The notes: generated by a model from the sequence alone, not told the origin. Numbered from the stretch's first letter, positions 25,965-35,848 are shown. The stretch: 60,148 nucleotides of DNA from Candidatus Kapaibacterium sp. (GCA_028284775.1 JANQRB010000051.1:1-60148); one strand, 5' to 3'. Made by a program: numbers and translations.

Positions 25965-26081
25965 CTAAACATTATTCCCGGAGCAACCTCGGCACTGCGC
26001 CACGAGCAACGATTGCAGCATCGGCACGCGACAACAGAGAAACGTGCTTCGGCCGCCCCAGGAATAAACACCCACACACAT
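25965..26081 (-). CDS. doubtful 38-residue Cys-rich micro-ORF
   Basis: ATG at 26081 preceded at eight bases by AAGGGA. The 38-residue product has five Cys (including a CC pair and CRGC) and no charge pattern typical of a signal peptide. It could be the coding part of the short transcript from this locus or chance. No family recognised. Confidence 0.25.
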   Translation of the reverse strand: MCVGVYSWGGRSTFLCCRVPMLQSLLVAQCRGCSGNNV

Positions 26082-26152
26082 TTTCAAGTCCCTTCTTTTG
26101 TTAACACGATTGAATATACTATGTGCGCCGGCGTATAGCTAATTAAACGGAT

Positions 26153-26349
26153 GGGTAATCGTTAGGTATGTCTTCCTACGACTGCCGACCTGATTACAAG
26201 GCCGGCGACAAGCTGCATTGGGTATTTGTTGGGTATCCGCTCGTAAGAGCCTTGTTACGTGTTCGTTGCGTATACTACTCGGAAATGCTGTTTACACCGG
26301 CTGTCTCAGCTCCACCGCCCAGCCGTGGCGTGGGTAATTCTTAGGTAAT
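26153..26349. promoter_or_regulatory. three 18-bp direct repeats, candidate regulator sites
   Basis: GGGTAATCGTTAGGTATG (26153), GGGTATTTGTTGGGTATC (26220) and GGGTAATTCTTAGGTAAT (26332) share 12 of 18 bases. Each contains two GGTA half-sites exactly 11 bases apart, one helical turn, as expected for a dimeric regulator binding one face of DNA. They lie between the TPR-LuxR gene and the structured transcript. Confidence 0.6.
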
Positions 26350-26409
26350 TCCGAGCGGGTTTCGAATCGGGACTGCTGCCCAAACCTTGTGTTCCGGCGC
26401 TTGAGTGCA

Positions 26410-28089
26410 TCAGAAGGTATCGAGGAAATGAACCAGTTTAGTATCGGAATTCAGGTTTAGTTTGCGGCGAATGCGTTTGCGATGGGTATAAACAGTTTGG
26501 GGCGAAATGAAGAGGAGTCCGGCGATTTCCTTGGTATCGAGGTGCATTTTCATCAAAGCGCAGATTTTCAGTTCCATCCCCGTGATTTCCGGAAATCCAA
26601 GGGTCAGGCGTTCCAGGAACTCCGATTGCAGATTGCCGAGTACCTGTTCCAGGTGTTCCCACTTGTTGTCGATATCCATTCCAGCCTGGATATATCGGCG
26701 TACATCGGCAACCAGCTTCATTTTATCCACGTCGGACAGACGCTGGATTGATTCGATGTATTTCTTCATCTTACTCAAAACTTCATTCTTTTGCCACAAC
26801 TGCAGCGTTTTGAGTTCGGCTTCTTTCGTCTTGCGCTCCTTCTCGGTTTCAAGTGTCACAAGTCGTGACTTCAGCAGTTCTTTTTCGCGCGCAAGACGCT
26901 CGCGCTCCGCCCTGGTTTCAATCTCATCGATTGTCCGCTGACGACGCGAGCCGCGAACAACATCGTTTTGCTGCAAGTACTCTTTGTAATGCTCAAAGGC
27001 CTTGTGAAAATCGCGTTGCTTTTCGTAGTAAGCGGAAAGCAGCTCATGGATCGAGCTGGCAAGTGTTGGATTGTTGTGCGGTTCGCTATACTGCAGGGCT
27101 TGCTTCAGGTTGTTCAAAGTGGCGGTGTCGTCGCCCATGAGTGAATAAACGTCGGCCTTGCGCATGTAGATGCAGGGAATCAGAAAGCTTTCTTTATCGA
27201 GGACCGACTTTCCGAGCGTCTCGGCCTTGTTCAAATATTCCAGGGCCCGGTCGAACTGATTCATTTTGGCGTAGACAATAGCGATGTCGAGCGAGACTTT
27301 GATCTGTTCGACCTGCGTGCCGAGTTTGATAAAAATCTCGAGGGCATCCAGTTGATATTGCAGAGCGCGTTCGTAGTCTCCTTTCGCTCGCCAGTAGATG
27401 CGCGCTATATTGAGCAGAATAATCCCCTGCCCGATGAGTTTGTTCAGACGCTTGTATTCATCATGGGTGCGAAGGTAATATTCGTGAGCCCGCTCGTAGT
27501 CGCCCATATAATAATGAATGTTGCCTATGTTGAGATATAGCGTCGGGCGCTGCATCTCGTCTGTAATCTCCTCGGTGTCCAATACCTTGATACCTTCGTA
27601 GGCATATTCGAGCGCCGCCGTATATTCACCCATCGAGCAGTTGGCCAGACAGGCGGAGATAAGCACTACCAGATAGTCGATCGAACGAATATCGTTTTCG
27701 CGGTAAAACTCGATTGCCCGCCTTGCAAGATCCAGTGCGGTACGATAATCGCAGGCGGTGTTTTTTACTTCGGCCAGTGCGCCAAGCATCCGGTGATAAG
27801 CATGCAAATCATGATGACGCTGATAGAGCCGGGCGGCCTGGTTGAGAAAATTTTCGGCGTCGTCAAAACGGGAGAGCCACTGGCAGCACTTACCCATGCG
27901 CCAAAGAAACCACGCGCCCTGCAGGTCATCACTCAGCTCGCGCGCCATTGCCAGACCTTCGTTCGCCAGGTCAAAGGCCGACTTTGGATCCTGTTTAATA
28001 ATCTTGTCGATTATCTCTTTCGTGTACTCGAGCTTTTCTCTCTTGAACCCGGCAGCAACCGCTTGAGGTTGAACACTGCTAACAGCCAT
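26410..28089 (-). CDS. TPR-repeat transcriptional regulator with LuxR-type HTH
   Basis: A 559-residue cytoplasmic regulator. Residues about 20-400 form TPR-like helix pairs (for example YLNIGNIHYYMGDYERAHEY). A charged coiled coil follows (about 400-470, RAERERLAREKELLKSRL). The last 65 residues, GMELKICALMKMHLDTKEIA then GLLFISPQTVYTHRKRIRRK, are a LuxR/NarL-type DNA-binding domain. There is no membrane segment or sensor domain, so the signal is probably a protein or peptide bound by the TPRs. The ATG at 28089 is preferred over a GTG nine bases earlier. Three dimeric-site-like direct repeats lie 60-260 bases beyond its end, possible targets. Confidence 0.88.
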   Translation of the reverse strand: MAVSSVQPQAVAAGFKREKLEYTKEIIDKIIKQDPKSAFDLANEGLAMARELSDDLQGAWFLWRMGKCCQWLSRFDDAENFLNQAARLYQRHHDLHAYHRMLGALAEVKNTACDYRTALDLARRAIEFYRENDIRSIDYLVVLISACLANCSMGEYTAALEYAYEGIKVLDTEEITDEMQRPTLYLNIGNIHYYMGDYERAHEYYLRTHDEYKRLNKLIGQGIILLNIARIYWRAKGDYERALQYQLDALEIFIKLGTQVEQIKVSLDIAIVYAKMNQFDRALEYLNKAETLGKSVLDKESFLIPCIYMRKADVYSLMGDDTATLNNLKQALQYSEPHNNPTLASSIHELLSAYYEKQRDFHKAFEHYKEYLQQNDVVRGSRRQRTIDEIETRAERERLAREKELLKSRLVTLETEKERKTKEAELKTLQLWQKNEVLSKMKKYIESIQRLSDVDKMKLVADVRRYIQAGMDIDNKWEHLEQVLGNLQSEFLERLTLGFPEITGMELKICALMKMHLDTKEIAGLLFISPQTVYTHRKRIRRKLNLNSDTKLVHFLDTF

Positions 28090-28098
28090 AACAATCAC

Positions 28099-28671
28099 CG
28101 TCTAGGTAGGTCGGATTACTGTGCTTCTCCCCGGTTCGCTACGTTTCACGCCGCAGGAACGTTGAATGGCGGGCGCCGCTGGGTACCGGCATCCCACGCT
28201 TGTTCACCACAATAGCCAATGCAATTTGCGCAGTGCCAACAAGCAAGACCGGGAAAGCTACAAGAAATCAGGGTAAAAATCCAGTCAGTTTGCTCAAGAG
28301 CGTCGCGAGATGGTCATCATTCGGCCTTATCCCTACCTACTGATTGTTAATGATCGCAGCTCAACAGCCGATTCAGCGCGTGGCTCTCTGCAATCAGCCC
28401 GCTAACAGCAAGCCTTCTTGCGTGATTGCAGACCAGCAGCGGAATGCCCTGCGCCAGTGCTAATAATGGGCCGGGCTTTGGGTACAGAGACCGACTGCAA
28501 GTCGGTTCTTAGCCAATTCTCGGTTCAGGCCCTTTACCGACGCATCAGGGCGTGAAAAATTCCATCGAAACAATATGGCGATTGTTGTAGTTTTCGCTCT
28601 CGTGCAAGACATCCCGGCGGCGGCTTCACATTCCGAATACCCGATGCAAAATTCAGACTATAGGTACAGGT
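28099..28671. other. divergent intergenic region
   Basis: This region lies between the start of the TPR-LuxR gene (minus) and the start of the BNR protein (plus), so it should hold both promoters, but I see no clear TAnnTTTG match. A hairpin (ACCGACT-GCA-AGTCGGT, 28490-28506) is present. No gene is supported. Confidence 0.4.
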
Positions 28672-31434
28672 ATGCGTGTTTCATATCGTCGGCTTATGGC
28701 CGGTGTTCTCCTGTTTTTTGCTTTCATCGCTCTGATGTTTTTCACTGTCGACCGCGATGGCAGACGGCAGGGCAAAGTAGGCGGACTGTCTCGCAGCACT
28801 TCGGAGAAAGATCCGCATGCGCGCAGCCGCTTCGAACACATGCGTCTGCGCAGCCCGCGCAGCGGCGCTATACCACACGCCATGCGCCGACGCGAGCTGG
28901 ACTATGCCGGGAGACTGGCGGGCAACAAAAGCAGGGGCCGGGGCGACGAGCTGCAAGCTCTGAGTTGGCTGTGGCAAGGGCCGCTTAATGTTGGTGGGCG
29001 TTCGCGTGCGCTGGCAGTCGATCGCGCTAATCCCGATGTGCTGCTGGCAGGTGGTGTCTCGGGTGGAATGTGGCGCTACGTCGAGGGCCAATGGCGCAAG
29101 AGCAGCACTCCGGATCAGCTCCATAGTGTCAGCTGTATCGCACAGGACCTTAGGGAAGGAAAAGAACGGATCTGGTACTATGGCACCGGCGAGCTCAGCG
29201 GCAACAGCGCCGATGCCGCCGGTGGAGCGTATCGCGGCGACGGACTCTTTAGGTCGGTCGATGGCGGAATGAGCTGGCGAAGCGTAGCCGGCAGCAGATC
29301 CGGCAGTCCGCATATCAGTGATGAATTCGATTACATCTGGAATATCGCCAGCGATCCGTCGAATGCCGGCGAGGATGAACTCTATGTTGCAGCGGTGGGC
29401 GGCATCTATCTCTCCACCAATGGCGGCGCCGATTTGAAGGCCAGCCTGGGCAACTTCGCCAACGGCGCTGCATTCACCGACCTGGCAGTGCTTCCCGACG
29501 GAATCGTCTATGCCACGTTGAGCTCCGACGGTGCCGAATGGGCGGGCCTGTTTCGCTCGGAAGACGGCATCGCCTGGGAGAATATCACGCCGCCGGAATT
29601 TCCCTCCGTCTACCGGCGCATCGTGATAGGCGCGGTCGACGCCGACGAGGTCTACTTTCTGGCGGAAACGCCGGGCAGCGGCTTTAGCGGCGGCAGCGAA
29701 GAACTGGGTATCGAGTCACATAGTCTGTGGCGTTATCAACGCGGCGGCAGCCCGGAATGGGAAGATCTCTCGGCGAATCTGCCGGCTTTTGGCGGCCTAG
29801 TCGGTGATTTTGTGTCTCAAAGCTCGTATGACCTCGCTATCGCCGTCAAGCCTGATGATCCGTCAACCGTTTTCATCGGCGGCACCAACTTATACCGCTC
29901 GCGCGATGGTTTCAGCAGTTCCTCGGCGATAAGCTGGATCGGAGGTTATGACGCCGCTACTCCGGATGAGGCCGAATTTTACCCTTCGCATCATCCGGAT
30001 ATTCATGCGATCGTATTTCATCCCGAGGATCCTGATGTCATTCTCAGTGCCAGCGACGGCGGCATCCATCGCAGCGCTGACTGTCTTGCGGAAACTCTCG
30101 AATGGGAAAGTCTCAACACCGGCTATGTGACCTCGCAGTTTTATACGGTAGCCATTCATCCCACCGACCCGGACGAAGGCCTGGTACTGGGCGGAATGCA
30201 GGACAATGGCACCTGGAGTTATGACCTACGTGAAGCCGACCTTCTGTGGAACGAGTTGGGCGGCGGCGATGGCGGATTTTGTGCAATCGCGCCGGATAAA
30301 CGCTCTTTGTATATCTCATCACAGGAAGGCGACATTTTTCGACTGGCTTTTGATGCCGAAGGCGAATTTGAGGGGCTGGCGGCCCTGAAGCCGGAAGGTG
30401 CGCAGGACTTCCTGTTTATCGCGCCATTTGTCTTCGACCCTGCGGATGACAAGGTACTGTATCTGGCGGCGGGTATCCGGCTCTGGCGCAATGATGACGT
30501 GAGTGCCGTACCTTTGAACACAGCTGCGACGTCGACGACGCTCAACTGGAATGAACTGAGCAACAGCGAGGCAGGCAGCTTGATTACGGCTGTCGAAGCG
30601 GCCAGTGTTCCGGCTCGCCGTTTGTACTATGGTACACAGCTGGGCCGTTTGTACCGGCTGGACAATGCGCGCAGCAACGAGTCCATTCCGGTGGATATTA
30701 CCCCCGCGATCTTTCCCCAGGCGGCGTATATCAATTGTATCGCCCTCCACCCCTTTGACGGCGACATTGCCCTGGTGGTATTTTCCAACTATGAAGTTTC
30801 CAGCCTCTTCGCGACGACGGATGCGGGACAGAGCTGGACGGCGATCGGCGGGAATCTGGAAGAGTTTCCCGACGGCAGTGGCAGCGGTCCTTCCTGCCGT
30901 TGGGCCGCAATCGCAGCGGTCGGCGGAACGGAAGTCTACCTAGTAGCAACAAGTACCGGCCTTTACTCGACCCCTAGCCTCGATGGCGCGGCTACAAGCT
31001 GGCAGCAGGAAGGCAGCCAGATTATCGGCAATGCCGTCGTACCGATGGTTCGTACGCGACGGGCTGATGATCTCGTGGTCGCCGCCAGTCATGGTCTCGG
31101 CGTATTCAGCGGTCGACTCGTCAATCCCACCGCAGCGCCCGATCCGGTAATTCAGGCAAGTCTCGAACCGGCAATATTCCCTTCCCTCTTTCCCAATCCG
31201 AGCGACAATGGAAGCTCGCTGCAATTCGGACTCAGTGAACCTGCCGATGTTCACGTAAGGCTGCACGATGTCCGCGGGCGCACTGTATACACCACCGTCA
31301 GCTATGATATGAAGCCGGGCCGGCGCGAGCTGGACCTCGATCTGGCCGCGGTTCCGGACGGACTGTATTTCTGCTGCGTACGGATAGGCGCGAGGCTCCA
31401 CACCCTAAGGCTGCTTGTACGCAAAACTGACTGA
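28672..31434 (+). CDS. large secreted BNR/sortilin-like propeller protein with T9SS tail
   Basis: A 920-residue protein with an N-terminal signal/anchor (about 9-25). The body contains many BNR/Asp-box-type repeats (LFRSVDGGMSWRS, LFRSEDGIAWENI, LFATTDAGQSWTA), the folds of sialidase, xyloglucanase and VPS10/sortilin propellers, but no catalytic set of those enzymes is evident. The C-terminal ~80 residues (SLFPNPSDNGSSLQFGLSEP to LRLLVRKTD) form a T9SS sorting domain. It is probably surface-exposed or released, with an adhesive or polysaccharide-binding role. The ATG at 28672 is weakly supported by AGG upstream. Confidence 0.9.
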   Translation: MRVSYRRLMAGVLLFFAFIALMFFTVDRDGRRQGKVGGLSRSTSEKDPHARSRFEHMRLRSPRSGAIPHAMRRRELDYAGRLAGNKSRGRGDELQALSWLWQGPLNVGGRSRALAVDRANPDVLLAGGVSGGMWRYVEGQWRKSSTPDQLHSVSCIAQDLREGKERIWYYGTGELSGNSADAAGGAYRGDGLFRSVDGGMSWRSVAGSRSGSPHISDEFDYIWNIASDPSNAGEDELYVAAVGGIYLSTNGGADLKASLGNFANGAAFTDLAVLPDGIVYATLSSDGAEWAGLFRSEDGIAWENITPPEFPSVYRRIVIGAVDADEVYFLAETPGSGFSGGSEELGIESHSLWRYQRGGSPEWEDLSANLPAFGGLVGDFVSQSSYDLAIAVKPDDPSTVFIGGTNLYRSRDGFSSSSAISWIGGYDAATPDEAEFYPSHHPDIHAIVFHPEDPDVILSASDGGIHRSADCLAETLEWESLNTGYVTSQFYTVAIHPTDPDEGLVLGGMQDNGTWSYDLREADLLWNELGGGDGGFCAIAPDKRSLYISSQEGDIFRLAFDAEGEFEGLAALKPEGAQDFLFIAPFVFDPADDKVLYLAAGIRLWRNDDVSAVPLNTAATSTTLNWNELSNSEAGSLITAVEAASVPARRLYYGTQLGRLYRLDNARSNESIPVDITPAIFPQAAYINCIALHPFDGDIALVVFSNYEVSSLFATTDAGQSWTAIGGNLEEFPDGSGSGPSCRWAAIAAVGGTEVYLVATSTGLYSTPSLDGAATSWQQEGSQIIGNAVVPMVRTRRADDLVVAASHGLGVFSGRLVNPTAAPDPVIQASLEPAIFPSLFPNPSDNGSSLQFGLSEPADVHVRLHDVRGRTVYTTVSYDMKPGRRELDLDLAAVPDGLYFCCVRIGARLHTLRLLVRKTD

Positions 31435-31485
31435 GCGCCAAGGCGGATTCCGGCGAAATTCAGCGGCAGGAAGGCCGGGGCATGC

Positions 31486-31929
31486 TCAGGGGGAGGATGT
31501 CGAACTCATGGAATCGGAAGCCGGAGGTACGTTATTCTTAGATCGTCTTTTACGCAGCGTCAGCGCGACGACCAAACCGAATGCCAGGTGATCAGCGAGT
31601 TGCGGCACAAATGCCAAAGCGGCGATCAGAGGAAAATGTCGACCGATCAGCAGCAGGTCCAGCACAGCAATGGCCGCGCCCGCCGCCAGCCCCCAGGCCG
31701 CTGTGTGCCGTCGCGGCAAAAAAGGCGCCAGGACGGCCGCCCAGGCCAAGGACAGCGCGCCATGAACCGGAAGTGCCGCCAAGAGCAAGCCGCTGTCCCT
31801 TGCCTCGGGACCGAGCAGGATACTTCCGGCCGCATAGCTGGCTTCCAGGGGATCACCGCCACTCAGAAGCGCCCATAGCGTAGAAGGAATGCCGCTCAGT
31901 AAGCCGGCAATCAGGGCGCAGGCGAACAC
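31486..31929 (-). CDS. small integral membrane protein
   Basis: A 147-residue protein with four hydrophobic segments (about 1-20, 48-70, 78-95, 100-122) and a basic tail ending in Ser/Thr. Translation starts at GTG; no ATG is available upstream in frame before a stop. I recall similar short membrane proteins annotated as hypothetical. It stands alone between two oppositely oriented BNR genes. Confidence 0.6.
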   Translation of the reverse strand: MFACALIAGLLSGIPSTLWALLSGGDPLEASYAAGSILLGPEARDSGLLLAALPVHGALSLAWAAVLAPFLPRRHTAAWGLAAGAAIAVLDLLLIGRHFPLIAALAFVPQLADHLAFGLVVALTLRKRRSKNNVPPASDSMSSTSSP

Positions 31930-32083
31930 ATCCCGGATCGTCGCTCTATTCCGGAAATTGGAAATCTTGCACCTTTATCAGCATTTATCTGGCCAAAAAG
32001 ATGATCGCCAGACTTATCAATGACCGCGTTCCCGGTAACTCAGAGAATTGGCCGCCTCGCAGGACGGCTGTAACCGGCCGCTA

Positions 32084-34237
32084 TCAACGCAGCAGGCTAA
32101 AAGTCCTGACGGCACTTTGCTTGTCGGTCTGCACATGAAGATGGTAAACGCCTGATGCCCAATCGCGCTTGGGAATAGTGATTCTTCGCTGTCTACCGAG
32201 GGCCTCTTCGCGGCCGGAATAGAGAATCTTGCCTCTATTGTCGAAGATGGCGATCGTTGCGCCGAAGGCCGTCCCGGTTTCCATCGCAATAAGCAGCTGA
32301 TCTTCTTCGGCCGACAGACGCAGGCCCGATTGCAGGCTATTGTCTGCTGCTATCGGGTCCGTATCGACCGAGACCATTTCTCGACTTCGGTAGGCACCTT
32401 CAACGGTACTGATGTAGACGCGACCGTTGCCGCTGACATACATATCCTGGATGGAGCTGCTTGTTGGCGCATCGCCGATTTTTGACCAGGTGACGCCTTT
32501 ATCTTCGGACAAATAGATTTCGGTAAAGGTGGAGACAAACAATCGTTCGCCGGGAGCCTCCCGCATTGCGATCGGAAAGTAAGATCCACGCGGCACGACA
32601 AATTCCCAGGAGGCGCCTTCATTATCGGAGCGCAGGAAGAAGCGCGAGTTCGCGCCGAAGCCGGCGCCGATAAAAACCGTGCCCGCCGAGTTGATAAACA
32701 TGCTGCTGATGGCGACTCCGCTGATGACAGGTACGGCAACATTCCCCCAGCTTTCGCCTTCATCGACCGACCGAAGTAGCGCGCCGCGATCGTCGCTGCG
32801 GGCATAAAGTGTTCCCGAGGGCGTTTCGGCAAAATCAAGGATGCGTCGATCATCAAGCTCGGCAATGCTCTGCCAGGAATCGCCGCCATCGCTGGAACGC
32901 AGGGTGCCGCGCCAGGCAGCATAATAAATGTTATCATTCGACGCCGCCAGGAGAGCCTCGGCGCTGGCAACGATCGCCTCACCCAATTCCAGTTGCCGCC
33001 AGGTTTCGCCGCCGTCACTGGAACGGTAACCATCGTTTGCCGACCCGCCGACAAAAAGAACGCCCGCCCGGTCTTCGACTATCGCATTGATGCCGGTCTG
33101 ACCGCTGAACCCCAGGTTGTGCCAGCTGGCGCCGTCGTCGGTGGAACGCAGCAGACCGAAGTAAAATGTTCCCCAGTACAAATTGCCATTGCGTGATTCC
33201 AGGAAAGAACGTATCGGCCGCGAGATCGTCATCCCGACCTGTTGCCAGGAATTGCCGTCAGTCGAACGCCAGACGCCGCCATAGGTAAAACCGACTAACA
33301 ACTCGCCCGTGTCGGCAATGATCATTGCGCGCGCAATACCATCCGGAAGCGTCAGCTCCGTGCGTTGGCCCGCGGCGTCGGCGCGAAAGACCAATCCGGC
33401 GGCCGGGGCGAGCGCATGGACCGAGCCATCGGGATGCAAAGCAACCGCGACAATCTCCTGATTATCGGTTGACATCAGACGCGGCCATTCCGTCCCCTGC
33501 TCATTGCTGAGAAATACACCATCGAAACGACTCAGGAGCGCAATACGATTGTCGCTGAAGGCCGAAATCCCTGAAAACAGTCCGCCGGCAACCGATGAGC
33601 TGCGATCGATCCACGAGACGCCATTGTCAGTTGACTGCATGAGACGCGTCACCGGGTCGCCGGCCTCCCGCGCCAGTACATACAGCATGCCGTGAGTAGT
33701 GGCCGCCAGATCTTCCACCAGGTGATTTTCGAGCGCAAACAAATGCCAGGACTCGCCTTGATCGGTCGAGCGATACATGCCGTTTTCGGTGGCAAGATAG
33801 GCTGTCGAATTCGCGGTTGCGACATTGTGGATTATCAGCTCGCTGACGCCGACGTTGTGTCGGCCCCAACGCTCGCCGGCATCGGTCGAGCGATAAATGC
33901 CGCCGCGCTCGCCGGACTGTTCGATACCATACAAAATTCCATCGGCATCAGCCGTACGCGGTTCCAATGGCAGCAGCTGATCCTCTTCATTGATGCGCTG
34001 CCACGTTGCGCCTTTATCGCTTGAAACAAAAATGCCGTGTATCGCTGTCCCGGCAATCAACCGTCCATCCGGTACTTCAACGAATGAGCGCACAATGCCG
34101 TCGGGAGCGCCATAGACTTTTTCCCAGTTGATCGTCTCTGCGGACAGACCAAGGCTGAGAAAAAATGAAGACAGCGCAATCGACAGCAGCATGCGCTGAC
34201 GACGCACTCTATCGCTGGCCTGGGTATTGGCTTTCAT
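32084..34237 (-). CDS. secreted BNR-repeat (sortilin-like) protein with T9SS tail
   Basis: A 717-residue protein: signal peptide to about residue 33, then about 12 repeats of the form YRSSDGGETWRQL, LRSTDDGASWHNL and LRSVDEGESWGNV, which are BNR/Asp boxes of stacked beta-propellers. The C-terminal ~75 residues end ...SAVRTFSLLR and look like a T9SS sorting domain (SGVYHLHVQTD). The ATG at 34237 has GGAG nine bases upstream. It is a paralogue in architecture of the protein at 28672, in the opposite orientation. No catalytic residues recognised. Confidence 0.9.
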   Translation of the reverse strand: MKANTQASDRVRRQRMLLSIALSSFFLSLGLSAETINWEKVYGAPDGIVRSFVEVPDGRLIAGTAIHGIFVSSDKGATWQRINEEDQLLPLEPRTADADGILYGIEQSGERGGIYRSTDAGERWGRHNVGVSELIIHNVATANSTAYLATENGMYRSTDQGESWHLFALENHLVEDLAATTHGMLYVLAREAGDPVTRLMQSTDNGVSWIDRSSSVAGGLFSGISAFSDNRIALLSRFDGVFLSNEQGTEWPRLMSTDNQEIVAVALHPDGSVHALAPAAGLVFRADAAGQRTELTLPDGIARAMIIADTGELLVGFTYGGVWRSTDGNSWQQVGMTISRPIRSFLESRNGNLYWGTFYFGLLRSTDDGASWHNLGFSGQTGINAIVEDRAGVLFVGGSANDGYRSSDGGETWRQLELGEAIVASAEALLAASNDNIYYAAWRGTLRSSDGGDSWQSIAELDDRRILDFAETPSGTLYARSDDRGALLRSVDEGESWGNVAVPVISGVAISSMFINSAGTVFIGAGFGANSRFFLRSDNEGASWEFVVPRGSYFPIAMREAPGERLFVSTFTEIYLSEDKGVTWSKIGDAPTSSSIQDMYVSGNGRVYISTVEGAYRSREMVSVDTDPIAADNSLQSGLRLSAEEDQLLIAMETGTAFGATIAIFDNRGKILYSGREEALGRQRRITIPKRDWASGVYHLHVQTDKQSAVRTFSLLR

Positions 34238-34297
34238 ACAATCCGCTCCATTGAGTCAATGACCAAAGAAACTTTATGCCTGGCCCCTACTGCGCTT

Positions 34298-34687
34298 TCA
34301 GTTCGGCTGCTGCTCTACACGCTCCAGCGCTGCTTTAAGTGTCGCAAGTACATCCTGTTCGAGCTGCCGGTCGATATTGTCGATACGGACTAAAAGAGTT
34401 TCGCCCTCGCGATGATGCTCAAGGCTCGGCCGCGGACTTTCCGCCGGGGCCTGCTCGTCTTCCGCATCGTGATAGGTCCGCTCAAAAAGTTCTTTTTTGA
34501 TGGGATAATATTCGGCGCTGACGCCCCGCACCAGATAGTCGCCGGCATTGCCCTTCATAATACCTTCCAGCGTCTCGACTTCAAAGGCATACGGCATTTT
34601 GACCGCCTTGACATTCAGCGACTTGCGCCGCACCGTTTTGAAGGTAAATTCTTCGGGATCGATAATATTGCCATTTATCTTGACCAT
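34298..34687 (-). CDS. PGDYG-like small protein
   Basis: A 129-residue soluble protein. The region KGNAGDYLVRG...EYYPIKKELFERTY resembles the PGDY(G/L) domain found as short proteins in many bacteria, whose function is unknown. The C-terminal third is charged and helical. It lies upstream of the BNR gene on the same strand but its link to it is unclear. The ATG is preceded by AGGAAGGAA. Confidence 0.65.
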   Translation of the reverse strand: MVKINGNIIDPEEFTFKTVRRKSLNVKAVKMPYAFEVETLEGIMKGNAGDYLVRGVSAEYYPIKKELFERTYHDAEDEQAPAESPRPSLEHHREGETLLVRIDNIDRQLEQDVLATLKAALERVEQQPN

Positions 34688-34895
34688 GCGCAGATTCCTT
34701 CCTTTCAGATATATTCGCTACAAATGCAGGCTTTCCAAGGTCCAAGGCCATTGGCCGCCGCTCCATCGATGCACCCTTCGAATAACTGTCCCCGGCGGAG
34801 CCAAAAATACTATTATCAATCGGTATAAACCATTCCAATTGATGCTTCGTCTTTGCAGCATCGAATTTCTGTGACCATTTTCGGGGAACCGCTGT

Positions 34896-35291
34896 ATGAT
34901 TAATTCAATCCTGCGCTTTGCTCTCTGCATGTTTTTCTGCTCAATTCTGACGGCGGCGATCGGTATGGCGGAAGAAGGTGCTGCGGCAGAAGAAAAAAAG
35001 AAAGAAGATGAATACAAAGCCAAAATCGAGAAAGAGGTCAACCTGCTAATAGAACGCCTTGAGTTGACGGAAGAGCAAATAGAAGACGCGCGCGAAATCA
35101 TCGGAGAACATTTCTTCGGCGCTATGGAAGACCGTGAAGATCATGCTGACGACGAGACGGCCCTCAAAAAGGCGATCAAAGAGCGCAAGCAAGCCCTGTA
35201 TTCCGAAATACAAGCGCTCCTGACAATTCCGCAGGTAATTCGATTTGATCTGATTCAAAAAGGATTCAAAAAGCGCGTGCTGCAACTTTGA
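34896..35291 (+). CDS. exported Spy/CpxP-like LTXXQ protein
   Basis: A 131-residue protein with signal peptide (about 1-24) and a highly charged helical body containing LELTEEQIEDAREII, an LTXXQ-type motif of periplasmic Spy/CpxP chaperones and sensors. The ATG is preceded by GGGGA. The next gene (35417) encodes a second protein of the same kind, suggesting a tandem duplication or a paired function. A periplasmic chaperone or envelope-stress role is inferred. Confidence 0.7.
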   Translation: MINSILRFALCMFFCSILTAAIGMAEEGAAAEEKKKEDEYKAKIEKEVNLLIERLELTEEQIEDAREIIGEHFFGAMEDREDHADDETALKKAIKERKQALYSEIQALLTIPQVIRFDLIQKGFKKRVLQL

Positions 35292-35416
35292 TGAAGTTTC
35301 GGAGCGGAATTAATTTTGCCGATTGCACATTTGCGATAAACCTTTCCTGCCGGCGAGCCATCTAAGCTCGCATAATTGACGGCTTGATGTTTAATGTCTG
35401 TTGTGGAGACCGTAGT

Positions 35417-35848
35417 ATGAAGGGAACGATGAAATTCAATGCAACGCGACTGTTGCTGGTCGTAGTAGCGCTGTCGATCTGCGCTATCGGAATTGCCGAG
35501 GCACAGGGGAAACGCGGAGGAAAAAGGGGCGAGCGCAAGAGGGCGAATATTGAAAAACGCGTCGCTCATCTGACAGAACGATTGGCGCTGAATGAAGAGC
35601 AGGCCGCTCAGATCACAACGATCCTTGAAGATAATGCGGCCGGAATTGCAGCCGACCGCGAACAGTTCAAGGACGATCGCGCCAAGATGCGCGAAGCGCG
35701 CAAGCAGCGTATCGAGGCTCTCGACGGCCAGATTGAGCAGGTTCTGACCGAAGAACAAGTACAAAAGTATCGTGAAATGCAGGCCGAACGCCGGGAACGC
35801 CGTTCCGGTAAAGCCAGAAAGCGCAATCAGACGAGCGATTCACAATAG
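35417..35848 (+). CDS. exported Spy/CpxP-like LTXXQ protein, basic
   Basis: A 143-residue protein with signal peptide (about 5-29, cleavage near AEAQ), then an Arg/Lys-rich helical body with LALNEEQAAQI and VLTEEQVQKYREMQ, two LTXXQ-type helices. The ATG at 35417 has GGAG eight bases upstream, better than the frame start at 35384. It ends 88 bases before a strong plus-strand terminator, so it closes this transcription unit. Confidence 0.75.
   Translation: MKGTMKFNATRLLLVVVALSICAIGIAEAQGKRGGKRGERKRANIEKRVAHLTERLALNEEQAAQITTILEDNAAGIAADREQFKDDRAKMREARKQRIEALDGQIEQVLTEEQVQKYREMQAERRERRSGKARKRNQTSDSQ

Larger units (their letters stand above)
25744..26110 (-). ncRNA. structured transcript of unknown function
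   Basis: Between the direct repeats (26153-26349) and the terminator lie three successive stem-loops on the minus strand: CCGGCA-4-TGCCGG (25891-25906), CAATCCC-8-GGGATTG (25794-25815), and the terminator stem. No convincing long gene is present; a 38-codon frame (25965-26081) is the only candidate. The layout of operator repeats, short structured transcript and terminator suggests a regulated small RNA. The promoter itself is not clear. Confidence 0.4.

Noticed and set aside
26153..26349. Possible CRISPR array
   Set aside because: The three repeats are 18 bp, imperfect and unevenly spaced (67 and 112 bases), and no cas genes are nearby. They fit regulator sites better.
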